Positions 9,132-18,594 are shown, counted from the first letter of the stretch. The stretch: DNA of 64,000 bases from Hydrogenovibrio kuenenii DSM 12350 (GCF_000526715.1 NZ_JAGP01000001.1:2108001-2172000); one strand, 5' to 3'. Notes: generated from the letters alone by a model not told the origin. A program made the numbers and translations.

Positions 9132-9377
9132 ATGGGCATTAGTATTTGGCAATTATTAATTATCTTGGCTATCGTTTTGGTTTTATTTGGCGCCAAGCGT
9201 CTTCGCAACGTAGGTTCAGACCTCGGTGGTGCTATCAAAGGCTTCAAAAACGCTGTTAAAGAAGAAGAAGCTAAAGAAGACGAAAAAGCAGCTTCCGAGC
9301 AAAAGCTTGAACAAAAAGATGGTGAAAACGTCTTTGATGTTAAAGCCGAAGAGAAAAAAGAAAAGCCTGACGCTTAA
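9132..9377 (+). CDS. tatA: twin-arginine translocase subunit TatA
   Basis: Forms the Tat translocation pore for folded proteins. It has 81 residues: an N-terminal helix (about 5-20), the [14 protein letters not shown] hinge and amphipathic helix containing the conserved FG, and a Lys/Glu-rich tail. A GGAG ribosome site precedes ATG. tatB follows after 43 bases. Confidence 0.96.
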   Translation: MGISIWQLLIILAIVLVLFGAKRLRNVGSDLGGAIKGFKNAVKEEEAKEDEKAASEQKLEQKDGENVFDVKAEEKKEKPDA

Positions 9378-9420
9378 TTCGTTAAGCGCCATCTTTCTTT
9401 AATTTTGCTGCTTCTCAATC

Positions 9421-9921
9421 ATGTTTGATATTGGCTTCATGGAAATTCTGGTCGTTCTGATCGTGGCGTTAATCGTCATCGGTCCTGAACGCATGCCAGA
9501 AGTTGCCCGTAAAATCGGACAATTCATGGGTAAAACCAAGCGTTTTATCAATAGCATGAAAGAAGACAGTGAAATCAGCTCGGCTATGCGAGAAATTCAC
9601 GAGGCCGTCAACCTTGATGAAGAGAAAAAGCAGCTAGAATCTGTTACTGAAGAATTGCAAGATGACTTCTCTCAAATGCACCAAGAATGGGGAATTGAAG
9701 AAGAAATTTCTCGTCCAACCTTTGGTGGCGAAGAACCTGCAAGCTATACAGACAGTCAGTTTAACAAGGCGCCACAACAACCTGCTTTGCCTGATTCTGA
9801 TCAAAGCAAAAAAGAGACTAAAACTAGCGATACAACAAGCAGTTCGGAAAAATCGTCAGTACAAACAGACTCAACTCCTAGCAAAGAAACCACTTCGATT
9901 ACGCAACAAGAGAAAGCCTAG
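9421..9921 (+). CDS. tatB: twin-arginine translocase subunit TatB
   Basis: Substrate receptor partner of TatC. It has 166 residues: the N-terminal helix MFDIGFMEILVVLIVALIV, then the GPERMPEVARKIG hinge diagnostic of TatB, an amphipathic region, and a long polar Ser/Thr/Lys/Gln-rich tail. tatC starts 3 bases after its stop. Confidence 0.96.
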   Translation: MFDIGFMEILVVLIVALIVIGPERMPEVARKIGQFMGKTKRFINSMKEDSEISSAMREIHEAVNLDEEKKQLESVTEELQDDFSQMHQEWGIEEEISRPTFGGEEPASYTDSQFNKAPQQPALPDSDQSKKETKTSDTTSSSEKSSVQTDSTPSKETTSITQQEKA

Positions 9922-9924
9922 ACC

Positions 9925-11052
9925 ATGAGTTCATCAGCACTACCACCTCATGATCAGGAAATGACCCTCGTTCAGCACCTGCTTGAATTGAGAAATGCCA
10001 TGACCAAAGGCATTCTCGCTATATTAGTTGCTTTTTTTGCACTCTTCCCGTTTGCTAACGACCTCTACACCTATATTTCAGAACCTCTAACTCGTTTTTT
10101 ACCTGCCGGAACGAGCATGATAGCAACAGGGGTTGCATCACCTTTTTTAACCCCTTTTAAATTAAGCTTGGTGCTTGGTGTTTACGTCGCTATGCCAGTA
10201 TTGCTGTATCAGGCTTGGCGCTTTATCGCTCCTGCTCTCTATAAGCATGAACAACAACTGGTCGCTCCAATTCTGTTTTTTAGCTCCTTCTTGTTTTATG
10301 CAGGTGGCGCTTTTGCTTTCTATGTCGTTTTCCCATTGGTTTTTGGCTTCTTATCGACCACTGCACCTCATGGCGTCACCATCGCAACTGACATTTCGCT
10401 CTATCTTGATTTTGTAATTAAGATGTTCTTCGCATTTGGCGTTGCGTTTGAAGTTCCTATTGTCGTGGTAATTCTTATTCTGACAGGCATGGTTTCCGCC
10501 GAAAAATTAACACACGCTCGCCCTTATATTATTGTTGCTGCCTTTGTCATTGGTATGCTATTGACGCCTCCAGATATCGTCTCTCAAACAATGCTGGCTG
10601 TGCCAATGTGGTTACTTTACGAAACTGGTGTGATTGTTGGTGGCAAGGTTAAAAAGAGTCGCGACAAAGCCAAAGCACGACGCGAAGCTAAAGCTGGAAA
10701 GTCAGATACAGAACAAGACAAGCCGAAGTCTAATGCTGCTGCTTCAGGTACAACTGAATCTTCATCTGTAGCACCAAACCCAGTCCCTGATAACATCGAA
10801 TTTGATGATCGTTATGCAGATCAAAATGAGCCGCTCGATAGCTTAGAGAATGATGAAGATTGGGATAAAACTTTTGATGAAATTGACTCAGAATTTGAAG
10901 CTCTGGAAAATGACTATAAAAAACGTCAGAAAGCAGAAGAAGACTCAAAAACAAATGACGATCAACAAAGTGAGTCAAAAGATGAAACTGAGCAAGGCAA
11001 CTCTGAAAATGAAGCTAAAGATGACGCTTCAGAAGAGAAGCCTAAATCTTAA
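9925..11052 (+). CDS. tatC: twin-arginine translocase subunit TatC with a long acidic C-terminal tail
   Basis: Polytopic signal-peptide receptor of the Tat system. Residues 1-240 hold the six-helix core with the conserved LVQHLLELR N-terminus, the cytoplasmic FRFIAPALY-like loop and the TPPD motif before the last helices. Residues 241-375 are an extra hydrophilic tail, first Lys/Arg/Ala-rich, then strongly acidic and low-complexity. Usual TatC is about 250 residues. It is the third gene of tatABC. Confidence 0.96.
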   Translation: MSSSALPPHDQEMTLVQHLLELRNAMTKGILAILVAFFALFPFANDLYTYISEPLTRFLPAGTSMIATGVASPFLTPFKLSLVLGVYVAMPVLLYQAWRFIAPALYKHEQQLVAPILFFSSFLFYAGGAFAFYVVFPLVFGFLSTTAPHGVTIATDISLYLDFVIKMFFAFGVAFEVPIVVVILILTGMVSAEKLTHARPYIIVAAFVIGMLLTPPDIVSQTMLAVPMWLLYETGVIVGGKVKKSRDKAKARREAKAGKSDTEQDKPKSNAAASGTTESSSVAPNPVPDNIEFDDRYADQNEPLDSLENDEDWDKTFDEIDSEFEALENDYKKRQKAEEDSKTNDDQQSESKDETEQGNSENEAKDDASEEKPKS

Positions 11053-11062
11053 AATTCTCTTA

Positions 11063-11092
11063 AGCCATCAGTTCCTAAGCGTTCTGATGGCT
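11063..11092 (+). repeat. hairpin overlapping the DUF255 gene start codon
   Basis: AGCCATCAG (11063-11071) pairs perfectly with CTGATGGCT (11084-11092) around a 12-base loop. The second arm contains the ATG at 11087. No T-run follows, so it is a weak terminator candidate for tatABC. It could occlude translation initiation of the next gene. Confidence 0.55.
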
Positions 11093-12853
11093 AATCATGT
11101 TTTATCTCGCCTTATCAAACCTCAACTGCTTACTCTCTTTCTTATATTCCTAAGTTCTAACTCGGTACAAGCATCCACATTAAGCTCTAATGACTTGGCT
11201 AACAATCCCTCGCTCTACTTGGCAATGCATGCTAAAGACCCTGTTCACTGGCAATCTTGGCAAGCAAGCGTTCTAAAACAAGCACAGAAAACCAACCGAA
11301 TCATCATGATCTCTAGCGGTTATTTCTCATGCCACTGGTGTCATGTCATGCAACGCGAAAACTACCAAAACCGTAAAGTTGCGACCTACCTGAACCAACA
11401 TTTTATTTCCGTTAAAATTGATCGCGAACTCATGCCTGATCTTGATCGCTATTTGATTGCATTTGCAAAAAAAGCATCTGGTCATGCTGGCTGGCCGGAG
11501 CATGTTTTCCTTACTCCTCAAGGTTATCCTTTTTTTGCATTAACCTATCAACCTCACCAACAGTTTCTTAAAACATTACAGCGCATCCAAAGACTTTGGC
11601 GGACTAATCCAAGCAAAATCATCAATACTGCCAAGCAATCTATTTCTTCTAAACAAGAACACAAAATCACAAATGCTTTAACGAAAATTCAGTTTGCCAA
11701 TGACTTTTTTCAATCTTTAACTGACCGTCAAGACATGCTTAGTGGTGGCCTTAAAACTGAAAACAAATTCCCTAGAGCACCATTACTTTTAGCCTTATTG
11801 TCACAACCTAATTTGACGGAAGAAAATAAATACTGGCTCATGCTGACGCTTTCACAAATGCAAAACCTGCATCTTCGAGATCATATTAATGGTGGTTTTT
11901 TTCGCTATACGATAGACCCTGAATGGCAAACACCGCATTTTGAAAAAATGCTTTATACCCAAGCTTTGCTTGCTAAAACTTACTTTCTGGCAGCTTCTCG
12001 CTTCCAACGTCATGACTTTTCACAAACTGCACAAAGTACCCTCGCTTATGTAGAACGCCATCTTTACAATCCCAAATCTAAGCTCTTTATCAGTAGTGAA
12101 TCTGCAATAGACAAACGTGGCATTGAAGGTGGTGATTACCTCTGGACAGAAGCCGAGTTGAAAAGTGCACTTACCGAAAAAGAATACAAACAAGTTTCTC
12201 AAGACTGGCACATGGATCAACCAGCACCTTTTGTCAAAAACCAGCAAACACCGGCCTGGCTGCCCACCTCAACTTCGAAAAACTGGTCACGTATTCAACG
12301 CAAACTAATGCGTCCTATGGAAGTGATTCCCAAAGACACTAAAAGTATTCTGGCGTGGAATGGTCTAATGCTTTCTGCCTATGCAAAAGCAACTAAAGCT
12401 CTACCAAACAATCGCCACTACCGTCAGCAAGGCACTCAACTCGCTGAGCGTTTAATAAGCATTTTTAAACAACCAAACCCGCCTCGCGCCTTTTCAAAAA
12501 ACAATCAGCCAATGGGCAAAGCTAACCAGCAAGATTATGCATTTGTCGTACAAGGATTAAAAGATTGGCAGGCCGTCACAAACGACTCACAGTTAACACC
12601 AACTATCCAAGCTTTGCGCCAACATGCTCACCAACATTTTTTGACTTCTAAAGGCTGGCACTATACTTCTAGCCCACTTCTGCCCGGACAAACTGGCAAC
12701 TGGGCCATTAAAGATGATGCACTTCCCAGCCCAACCGCCATACTCGACTGTAGGAAAAAAGCAGCTTTATCCAAAGTCACTTCACAAGTGACTACATCGC
12801 CGCTAGACTATGCATCTTATTTAAATCACTTTGATTGTCGAAACGGTTCCTGA
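11087..12853 (+). CDS. exported DUF255 (YyaL-type) thioredoxin-fold / alpha-barrel protein
   Basis: About 588 residues. The start at ATG 11087 gives a classic signal peptide (basic SRLIK, hydrophobic LLTLFLIFLSS, then VQAS). The open frame extends upstream into tatC but only as overlap. The mature N-terminus is the DUF255 thioredoxin-like domain with the hallmark SCHWCHVM motif. The remainder resembles the alpha/alpha-barrel of the YyaL/SSP411 family, with MLYTQALLA and WNGLMLSAYAKA segments. Related proteins are often described as cytosolic; export is suggested here. Function is not established. A redox or disulfide role in the periplasm is inference from the CxxC-type motif and the tat neighbourhood. 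Confidence 0.85.
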   Translation: MANHVLSRLIKPQLLTLFLIFLSSNSVQASTLSSNDLANNPSLYLAMHAKDPVHWQSWQASVLKQAQKTNRIIMISSGYFSCHWCHVMQRENYQNRKVATYLNQHFISVKIDRELMPDLDRYLIAFAKKASGHAGWPEHVFLTPQGYPFFALTYQPHQQFLKTLQRIQRLWRTNPSKIINTAKQSISSKQEHKITNALTKIQFANDFFQSLTDRQDMLSGGLKTENKFPRAPLLLALLSQPNLTEENKYWLMLTLSQMQNLHLRDHINGGFFRYTIDPEWQTPHFEKMLYTQALLAKTYFLAASRFQRHDFSQTAQSTLAYVERHLYNPKSKLFISSESAIDKRGIEGGDYLWTEAELKSALTEKEYKQVSQDWHMDQPAPFVKNQQTPAWLPTSTSKNWSRIQRKLMRPMEVIPKDTKSILAWNGLMLSAYAKATKALPNNRHYRQQGTQLAERLISIFKQPNPPRAFSKNNQPMGKANQQDYAFVVQGLKDWQAVTNDSQLTPTIQALRQHAHQHFLTSKGWHYTSSPLLPGQTGNWAIKDDALPSPTAILDCRKKAALSKVTSQVTTSPLDYASYLNHFDCRNGS

Positions 12854-12862
12854 CTGATATTT

Positions 12863-13549
12863 ATGATTTTTTTGATTATTGCATTTGTTGTGCTGTTTAT
12901 TGTCACCAGCTTGCCCAGTCTGTGGACCAAACACATCCTTAATAAATACAGCGCCCCTCATCCTGACATTCCCGGCAACGGCCACCAATTTGCTGAACAT
13001 TTGATTAATAAATTCCAGCTCGCGATTCGCGTTGAAGAAACACCCGATGGTGACCATTACGACCCCATTAATAAAATAGTCCGACTGTCTTCGGGAAACT
13101 ATCATTCCAATTCACTTACCGCCATCACCACCGTTGCTCATGAAATCGGTCATGCACTGCAAGACCAAGCAGACTACGAACCACTTAAACAGCGCACGCA
13201 ATTAATTGGTCGTGCGCAGTGGATGCAGAAAATGAGCGGTATTGCCTTAATGGCAACACCTGTTTTAATTCCGCTATTGCATACACCGATGATTGGATTA
13301 GTGACTTTCGCTGCGGGGTTTATCGGCATGGGCATACCGGTAATTATTCATCTCAGCACGCTTCCAGTAGAGTTTGATGCCAGCTACCAAAGAGCACTTC
13401 CACTATTGAAAGAAGGCGATTATTTAAACAAAAAAGATTTAAAAATCAGCCGAAAAATTCTCACCGCTTGTGCCATGACTTATGTCGCCGCGTCCTTATC
13501 AAGCCTATTCAATCTTTGGAAATGGCTGAGCGCTATCAAACGACACTAA
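12863..13549 (+). CDS. membrane zinc metallopeptidase (YugP family, PF04298-like)
   Basis: 228 residues. An N-terminal membrane helix (about 2-20) is followed by a domain with zinc motif HEIGHALQ and the later PVEFDASYQRAL segment, which supplies the third ligand and helix typical of YugP-like peptidases. Two or three further hydrophobic segments occur around residues 120-165 and 200-220. It starts 9 bases after the DUF255 gene and is probably co-transcribed. It ends before the inverted 19-bp repeat pair that likely terminates transcription. Confidence 0.9.
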   Translation: MIFLIIAFVVLFIVTSLPSLWTKHILNKYSAPHPDIPGNGHQFAEHLINKFQLAIRVEETPDGDHYDPINKIVRLSSGNYHSNSLTAITTVAHEIGHALQDQADYEPLKQRTQLIGRAQWMQKMSGIALMATPVLIPLLHTPMIGLVTFAAGFIGMGIPVIIHLSTLPVEFDASYQRALPLLKEGDYLNKKDLKISRKILTACAMTYVAASLSSLFNLWKWLSAIKRH

Positions 13550-13562
13550 TATTGAAACAATC

Positions 13563-13612
13563 AAAATCTGCCAGGCTGGGTCTTGTTGCTTTACCCCAGC
13601 CTGGCAGATTTT
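13563..13612. terminator. hairpin made of two inverted copies of the 19-bp dispersed repeat
   Basis: AAAATCTGCCAGGCTGGG (13563-13580) is the exact complement of 13595-13612, separated by 14 bases. The 18-bp perfect stem with A4/T4 edges lies between two convergent genes. It should act as a bidirectional terminator. It contains the only clear reverse-strand copy of the dispersed repeat seen in the window. Confidence 0.9.
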
Positions 13613-13620
13613 CGTAAAAT

Positions 13621-14334
13621 TCAAACTGCTCTAGCAACCACCCAAGCTTGCACTTTTAAATGAGGGTAAGTTTGCTTTAAAGTCTTTGCCAATTGTTCGA
13701 GCGTAGTGCCCGTCGTCATAACATCATCAATCAATACGACTTGTTTCATTGACGATAACGCTTCATTATCAATTGCAAAACAATTCTTTAAATTACGTTG
13801 GCGCTGTTTTTTATCTAACAAAGTTTGATGTGGCGTATCAACTTTACGGGTTATGCCTTGTTGTAACAATGGCATTTTCAACTGTTTAGACAAAAGCTTT
13901 GCCACTTCGTAGGATTGATTAAACCCTCGCTCAACCAATCGATTGGAATGTAAAGGCACCGCGATTAGCGCATCAATCTCGGTCATATCAATTCTTTGTA
14001 TCATCAGCTCTGCAAACACTCGACTCCAAAACAATTCACCATGGTATTTCAAACCATGAACCATCTGCTTGGCAGCTTCATTAAAAATCAACAAAGCTTG
14101 CGTTCGATCTAAATAGGATGTCTGATCCAAACAATCGCCACACAGTTGATTAACCGCACTAGGCATTGCACAAACAGGGCAACCTTGCTCCCAAAAAATT
14201 AATTCCTTGAGTAAGGCATCATCAAGATCCGCAGGAATGGTTGTCAATAAAGAGTGATTACCATGGTTCGACACAGGAAATAACCAATTTTCAATAATGC
14301 GAAACCAGCTATTTTCCTTTGTATATTGGGTCAT
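13621..14334 (-). CDS. ComF-family phosphoribosyltransferase-like protein (GntX/ComF)
   Basis: 237 residues with an N-terminal zinc-finger-like CPVCAMPS...CGDC arrangement and a C-terminal PRTase-type domain carrying VVLIDDVMTTGTT, the PRPP-binding loop. Family members are needed for DNA uptake in naturally competent bacteria (ComF) or linked to gluconate use (GntX). The sequence alone cannot decide between these. It is divergent from bioB and convergent with the peptidase gene across the repeat hairpin. Confidence 0.9.
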   Translation of the reverse strand: MTQYTKENSWFRIIENWLFPVSNHGNHSLLTTIPADLDDALLKELIFWEQGCPVCAMPSAVNQLCGDCLDQTSYLDRTQALLIFNEAAKQMVHGLKYHGELFWSRVFAELMIQRIDMTEIDALIAVPLHSNRLVERGFNQSYEVAKLLSKQLKMPLLQQGITRKVDTPHQTLLDKKQRQRNLKNCFAIDNEALSSMKQVVLIDDVMTTGTTLEQLAKTLKQTYPHLKVQAWVVARAV

Positions 14335-14414
14335 TTACCGACTTCCCTTCATTAAACGTAAGAAACTGCTCTCATTGCTTACTGTTTTTCCTGGCAGCTT
14401 TCTTATCGCCTTTC

Positions 14415-14438
14415 CGTTATAATAGAAAGAATATAACG
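14415..14438. promoter_or_regulatory. 24-bp palindrome over the bioB -10 element
   Basis: CGTTATA (14415-14421) and TATAACG (14432-14438) are perfect inverted arms around 10 bases. A TATAAT hexamer (14418-14423) overlaps the left arm on the plus strand, so a bound protein would block bioB transcription. The same CGTTATR-N10-YATAACG geometry recurs twice at 49574-49678. It does not match the enteric BirA operator as I know it. Confidence 0.6.
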
Positions 14439-14499
14439 AAATAACCCTATCACAATCAACACTAAATCTAGTGCTGATAGCAAAGCGAAGGAAAAGCAC

Positions 14500-15516
14500 A
14501 TGAGCCTTGGTGACATCCGTAACGATTGGACGCTCGAAGAAATCCGAGACATTATGAACCAACCTTTTAATGACCTCATGTTTCAGGCACAGAGCGTTCA
14601 CAGAATGCATTTTGATCCTAATGAAGTTCAAACCAGCACACTGATTAACATCAAATCAGGCGGTTGCGCAGAAGACTGTGCTTATTGCCCGCAAAGTGCT
14701 CGCCATGAATCTGATGTTGAAAAAGAACACATGATGCAAGTGCAAGAAGTCATCGAACAAGCGCTTGCTGCAAAAGAACGTGGTGCAACGAGACTTTGCA
14801 TGGGAGCCGCTTGGCGTAACCCGACTAAAAAGGATTTTCCTCGCGTATTGGAAATGGTTCGTGTTGTAAAAGATCTAGGATTAGAAACTTGTGTGACTTT
14901 GGGTATGTTAACTGATGATCAAGTTAAGCAACTGAAGGATGCTGGCTTGGATTATTACAACCACAACCTAGATACATCCGAAGCTTTCTACCCAAAAATC
15001 ATCACTACCCGAAACTATCAAGATCGTTTAGACACGATTGATAAAATTCAGGAAGCAGGCATCAATGTCTGTTCTGGCGGTATTATCGGTATGGGTGAAG
15101 AACATAAAGATCGTGCCGAACTACTTCGCACTTTCGCCACCATGCGTCATCATCCGGATTCAGTACCGATTAACCTATTGGTAGCCATTGAAGGTACGCC
15201 TTTAGCGCATATGAAAGATCAAACAGATTCATTTGAATTTATCCGTATCATCGCTACAGCTCGTATTGTCATGCCGAAAAGCTATGTGCGTTTATCTGCT
15301 GGGCGTATGTCTTTAACGGATGAAGCGCAAGCATTATGCTTTATGGCGGGCGCTAACTCTATTTTCTATGGTGACAAACTGTTAACCACCGAAAACCCAG
15401 AAGCCGATCATGATTTAGAATTGTTCAAAAAACTTGGCATCCACATGCAACAAAATGCCAAAGCTGAAATGACCGCTAAAAAAATGGCGGCGCAAATCAC
15501 TGAACTGACAGCATAA
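14500..15516 (+). CDS. bioB: biotin synthase
   Basis: Radical-SAM enzyme that inserts sulfur into dethiobiotin. It has 338 residues with the cluster motif CAEDCAYC in [13 protein letters not shown]. Second-cluster Cys residues (TCVTLG, VCSGG) and the conserved RLSAGR motif are present. A GAAGGAAA ribosome site precedes ATG 14500. It is the first of four biotin genes on the plus strand. bioA and bioD are not in this run. Confidence 0.98.
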   Translation: MSLGDIRNDWTLEEIRDIMNQPFNDLMFQAQSVHRMHFDPNEVQTSTLINIKSGGCAEDCAYCPQSARHESDVEKEHMMQVQEVIEQALAAKERGATRLCMGAAWRNPTKKDFPRVLEMVRVVKDLGLETCVTLGMLTDDQVKQLKDAGLDYYNHNLDTSEAFYPKIITTRNYQDRLDTIDKIQEAGINVCSGGIIGMGEEHKDRAELLRTFATMRHHPDSVPINLLVAIEGTPLAHMKDQTDSFEFIRIIATARIVMPKSYVRLSAGRMSLTDEAQALCFMAGANSIFYGDKLLTTENPEADHDLELFKKLGIHMQQNAKAEMTAKKMAAQITELTA

Positions 15517-15563
15517 CTGGCATTGCGCTCTGACGAAGTGTCGAGCGCAAGTTCTCAACCCTC

Positions 15564-16739
15564 ATGTCGATTAAATCACGTTTTCAGCCCTTACTAGAGC
15601 AACGCGCTAAAGATCATCTCTATCGCCGTCGTCCGCTAGCAACTACCGCGCAAGACACCGCAATGCAGATTAATGGCCTCCAGACCATTAATTTTTCATC
15701 AAACGATTATCTTGGGCTAGCCAACCACCCTGCATTAAAAAAAATCTTGCAAGAAACCAACGATCTCAGCGTTGGTTCCGGTGCTGCGCACCTGGTAACG
15801 GGGCACCATCTCGAACACCACTTACTAGAAGATGAATTGGCTGATTGGCTAGGCTGTGACCGTGCATTGCTATTTTCTACCGGCTATATGGCAAACTTAG
15901 CCGTACAACCCGCGTTAATGCAAAAAGGCGATTGGATTCTATCTGATAAGCTTAATCACGCTTCGTTGCTTGATGGCGCCTTGTTATCTGCGGCAGACTT
16001 AAAACGCTATGCACACAATGACATGAAGGCTTTAGAAAAACGTCTCAAACAAGCACAAGAAGCCAACATCCAATGCTTGATTGTCACCGATGGCGTTTTT
16101 AGCATGGACGGCGACCTGGCAAAACTGCCTGAGATACAGGCATTAACTCAAAAATATGGTGCTTGGTTACTGATTGACGATGCACATGGTTTAGGCGTTC
16201 TGGGACAGAAGGGTAAAGGTTGTTTCGAACACTTCGGCTTAACCCCTGATGAAAACACCCTTATTATGGGCACGCTTGGTAAAGCATTCGGTACTTCCGG
16301 TGCTTTTGTCGCAGGTAGCGAAGTGGCGATTGAAGCGCTGATTCAATTTGCCCGCCCTTATATCTATACCACCGCCATGTCGCCAGTGAATGCCAAGGTC
16401 ACACGCTCCGCGCTGAAGCTGGTGAGAGACGCCAATGTTCGCCGACAGCAACTCAAAGACAACATCGCATTTTTCCGTCAGGGTGCAACAGCCATCGGAC
16501 TGAATTTAATGCCATCAGAAAGTGCCATCCAACCTATTCTGCTCGGCGATAGTGAAGTTGCCATTGCCTGGTCAGAAACTTTGAAACAAGCCGGCTGTTG
16601 GGTGTCCGCAATTCGACCGCCAACGGTGCCCAAAGACACCGCTCGCTTGCGCATTACGCTTTCGGCTTCACATACCCATGCGCAAATCCAACAACTACTG
16701 GATGCCCTAAAAGCCATTCAACAAAAGACACACAGTTAA
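15564..16739 (+). CDS. bioF: 8-amino-7-oxononanoate synthase
   Basis: PLP enzyme that condenses pimeloyl-thioester with alanine. It has 391 residues with NFSSNDYLGLA near the N-terminus, IDDAHGLGVLG (PLP Asp/His) and GTLGKAFGTSGAF with the Schiff-base lysine. It is 47 bases downstream of bioB and 88 bases before the assigned bioH start. Confidence 0.97.
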   Translation: MSIKSRFQPLLEQRAKDHLYRRRPLATTAQDTAMQINGLQTINFSSNDYLGLANHPALKKILQETNDLSVGSGAAHLVTGHHLEHHLLEDELADWLGCDRALLFSTGYMANLAVQPALMQKGDWILSDKLNHASLLDGALLSAADLKRYAHNDMKALEKRLKQAQEANIQCLIVTDGVFSMDGDLAKLPEIQALTQKYGAWLLIDDAHGLGVLGQKGKGCFEHFGLTPDENTLIMGTLGKAFGTSGAFVAGSEVAIEALIQFARPYIYTTAMSPVNAKVTRSALKLVRDANVRRQQLKDNIAFFRQGATAIGLNLMPSESAIQPILLGDSEVAIAWSETLKQAGCWVSAIRPPTVPKDTARLRITLSASHTHAQIQQLLDALKAIQQKTHS

Positions 16740-16827
16740 ATCTTTAATTCTTGTCCTGCCCCATCAAGCAAGCAAAGGACAAAAAAGGTAAAATAACTCA
16801 CTTATTTTGATTCAACAGGCACCATCC

Positions 16828-17652
16828 GTGAACATCACTCTCAACCGAACATTTATCCCACACCAGCCAACTAAAGGCCAAACTGAGACAAATGTACCTA
16901 ACTTAACGTTAATTCATGGTTGGGCTGCGGAAAATGCAGTTTGGGAAGATTGGGCAAAGCAATATTTATCACCCTACTTTAATCTTTACTTGATTGAATT
17001 ACCTGGGTTTGGGAAAAGCCCTGCTTTTTCAGATTTAAAAGACGACGAAATCAATCCTGCTTGGCTAAATGCCTTGGCGAAACAATTGCCGGAAAAAACA
17101 CACCTATTGGGCTGGTCTCTTGGCGGACTTTTAGCGCAACAGCTTGCACTGGCTCACCCGAACAAAATCGAAACACTCATTTGTCTTGCCAGTACCCCGC
17201 GCTTTACACAAAACGACCATTGGAAATGGGCTGTCAGCCCGCCACTGTTGTTCGATTTCATGAAAGCGCTCAGTATTGAAGCAGGTAGAGTTCTCAAACA
17301 ATTCTGGCATCTTCAACTACAAGGTTCCGAAGACAGCCGCAACTTGATGAAGCGCTACACCAAACAAATGACCGGACGTAGCCAGCCCAAACTACAAGGG
17401 CTACTGCAAGGCTTGACGCTACTGAAAGACATCGATAACCGCGACAAACTTTCTGAATTGCAACAACCGACCTTATGGTTACTTGGCGAACACGACCCCC
17501 TGATCCCCAAAGACTTGATTGCTGATTTAAAGAGATTACATCCCGCTGGACAAATTGAGTTTATCCAAGGGGCAAGCCACATGCCATTTTTTTCCCATCC
17601 AGAAGCCACTGCAAAATCAATTGTCGGCTTTATTCAGGAACATACTTTGTAA
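16828..17652 (+). CDS. bioH: pimeloyl-ACP methyl ester esterase
   Basis: Alpha/beta hydrolase that releases pimeloyl-ACP from its methyl ester. The complete triad is visible: Ser in LLGWSLGGL, Asp in GEHDPLIP and His in GASHMPFFSHP. It has about 275 residues. I use GTG 16828; an in-frame TTG at 16807 is the alternative and neither has a strong ribosome site. It is followed 6 bases later by bioC, which makes its substrate methyl ester. Confidence 0.93.
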   Translation: MNITLNRTFIPHQPTKGQTETNVPNLTLIHGWAAENAVWEDWAKQYLSPYFNLYLIELPGFGKSPAFSDLKDDEINPAWLNALAKQLPEKTHLLGWSLGGLLAQQLALAHPNKIETLICLASTPRFTQNDHWKWAVSPPLLFDFMKALSIEAGRVLKQFWHLQLQGSEDSRNLMKRYTKQMTGRSQPKLQGLLQGLTLLKDIDNRDKLSELQQPTLWLLGEHDPLIPKDLIADLKRLHPAGQIEFIQGASHMPFFSHPEATAKSIVGFIQEHTL

Positions 17653-17658
17653 CACATT

Positions 17659-18594
17659 ATGCAACACTTTAGCCGAGACCACATCCAACATCATTTCGAC
17701 CATGCCGCCACCACTTACGATGACGCTGCTATTTTGCAAAAGCAGGTCGCAGAGCACTTGGATGAACGTCTCGAGCTGGTACAAATGCAACCCAAAACCA
17801 TACTGGATATTGGTGCCGGCACAGGTATTTTGACCGCTAAAATGCGTCAACGTTACCCCGACTGCAAGTTGATTGCCATTGACTTGTCTGCCAATATGCT
17901 GGCAAAAGCCGAACAAAAACTACATCAGCAATTCCCACCTTCTCTGTGGCAAAAAACCAAGTCTGCATTCGGCATACAAGACAATCCAATAGAATTTATT
18001 CAAGCAGATGCCAATCAAGTCCCTTTAGACGATGGCAGTGTAGACTTGATCGTCACCAATCTCATGTTGCAATGGTGCGATGATTTAGATGCCGTATTTA
18101 AAGAATTCCGTCGTTTATTAAGACCTGATGGACTTTTGATGATGACAACTTTCGGCCCTGACACTTTAAAAGAATTGCGCCAAGCTTGGTCAAAAGTAGA
18201 TGATCAACAGCACGTGAATACCTTTATCGATATGCATGATATCGGCGATGCATTGATTCGAAATGGTTTTGGACAGCCCGTCATGGATGTTGAACACTTT
18301 ACGCTGACCTATGACAAACCAATTGGCGTACTCAAAGACTTAAAAGCGATTGGTGCTACCAGCGCCCATAAAAACCGCCAGGCTGGGTTAATGGGAAAAC
18401 AGCACTTTACGCATATGTTAGAAGCCTACGAAGAATTTCGTCAAGAAGGCAAAGTGCCCGCAACCTATGAAGTGGTTCACGGTCATGCCTGGGCGGCACA
18501 AGAAGTTTTCAAAGGACCGGATCGAGACCGTAACGGCTTAGTCGAAATTAGCTTGGATGATTTTAAAAACCAGGCTAAACAGCTTCGTCGTTAA
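17659..18594 (+). CDS. bioC: malonyl-ACP O-methyltransferase
   Basis: SAM-dependent methyltransferase that starts biotin synthesis. It has 311 residues with an N-terminal IQHHFDHAATTYDDAA helix typical of BioC, motif I ILDIGAGTG, VTNLMLQWCDD and a TTFGPDTLKELR segment. It is the last gene of the bioB-F-H-C run and convergent with the chemoreceptor gene 11 bases away. Confidence 0.96.
   Translation: MQHFSRDHIQHHFDHAATTYDDAAILQKQVAEHLDERLELVQMQPKTILDIGAGTGILTAKMRQRYPDCKLIAIDLSANMLAKAEQKLHQQFPPSLWQKTKSAFGIQDNPIEFIQADANQVPLDDGSVDLIVTNLMLQWCDDLDAVFKEFRRLLRPDGLLMMTTFGPDTLKELRQAWSKVDDQQHVNTFIDMHDIGDALIRNGFGQPVMDVEHFTLTYDKPIGVLKDLKAIGATSAHKNRQAGLMGKQHFTHMLEAYEEFRQEGKVPATYEVVHGHAWAAQEVFKGPDRDRNGLVEISLDDFKNQAKQLRR

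Noticed and set aside
10850-11086. Long upstream extension of the DUF255 frame inside tatC
   Set aside because: It overlaps tatC in another frame, is Lys/Met-rich nonsense from the acidic tail, and the signal peptide begins at 11087.
14386-14402. CCTGGCAGCTTT before bioB
   Set aside because: It shares only the middle of the repeat and lacks the CCCCAG start; too weak to call.
18366-18386. Reverse-strand repeat-like sequence in bioC (CCGCCAGGCTGGG)
   Set aside because: It encodes RQAGLMGK at a position where R-x-GL-G is typical of BioC, and it lacks the ATTTT end, so it is probably chance.
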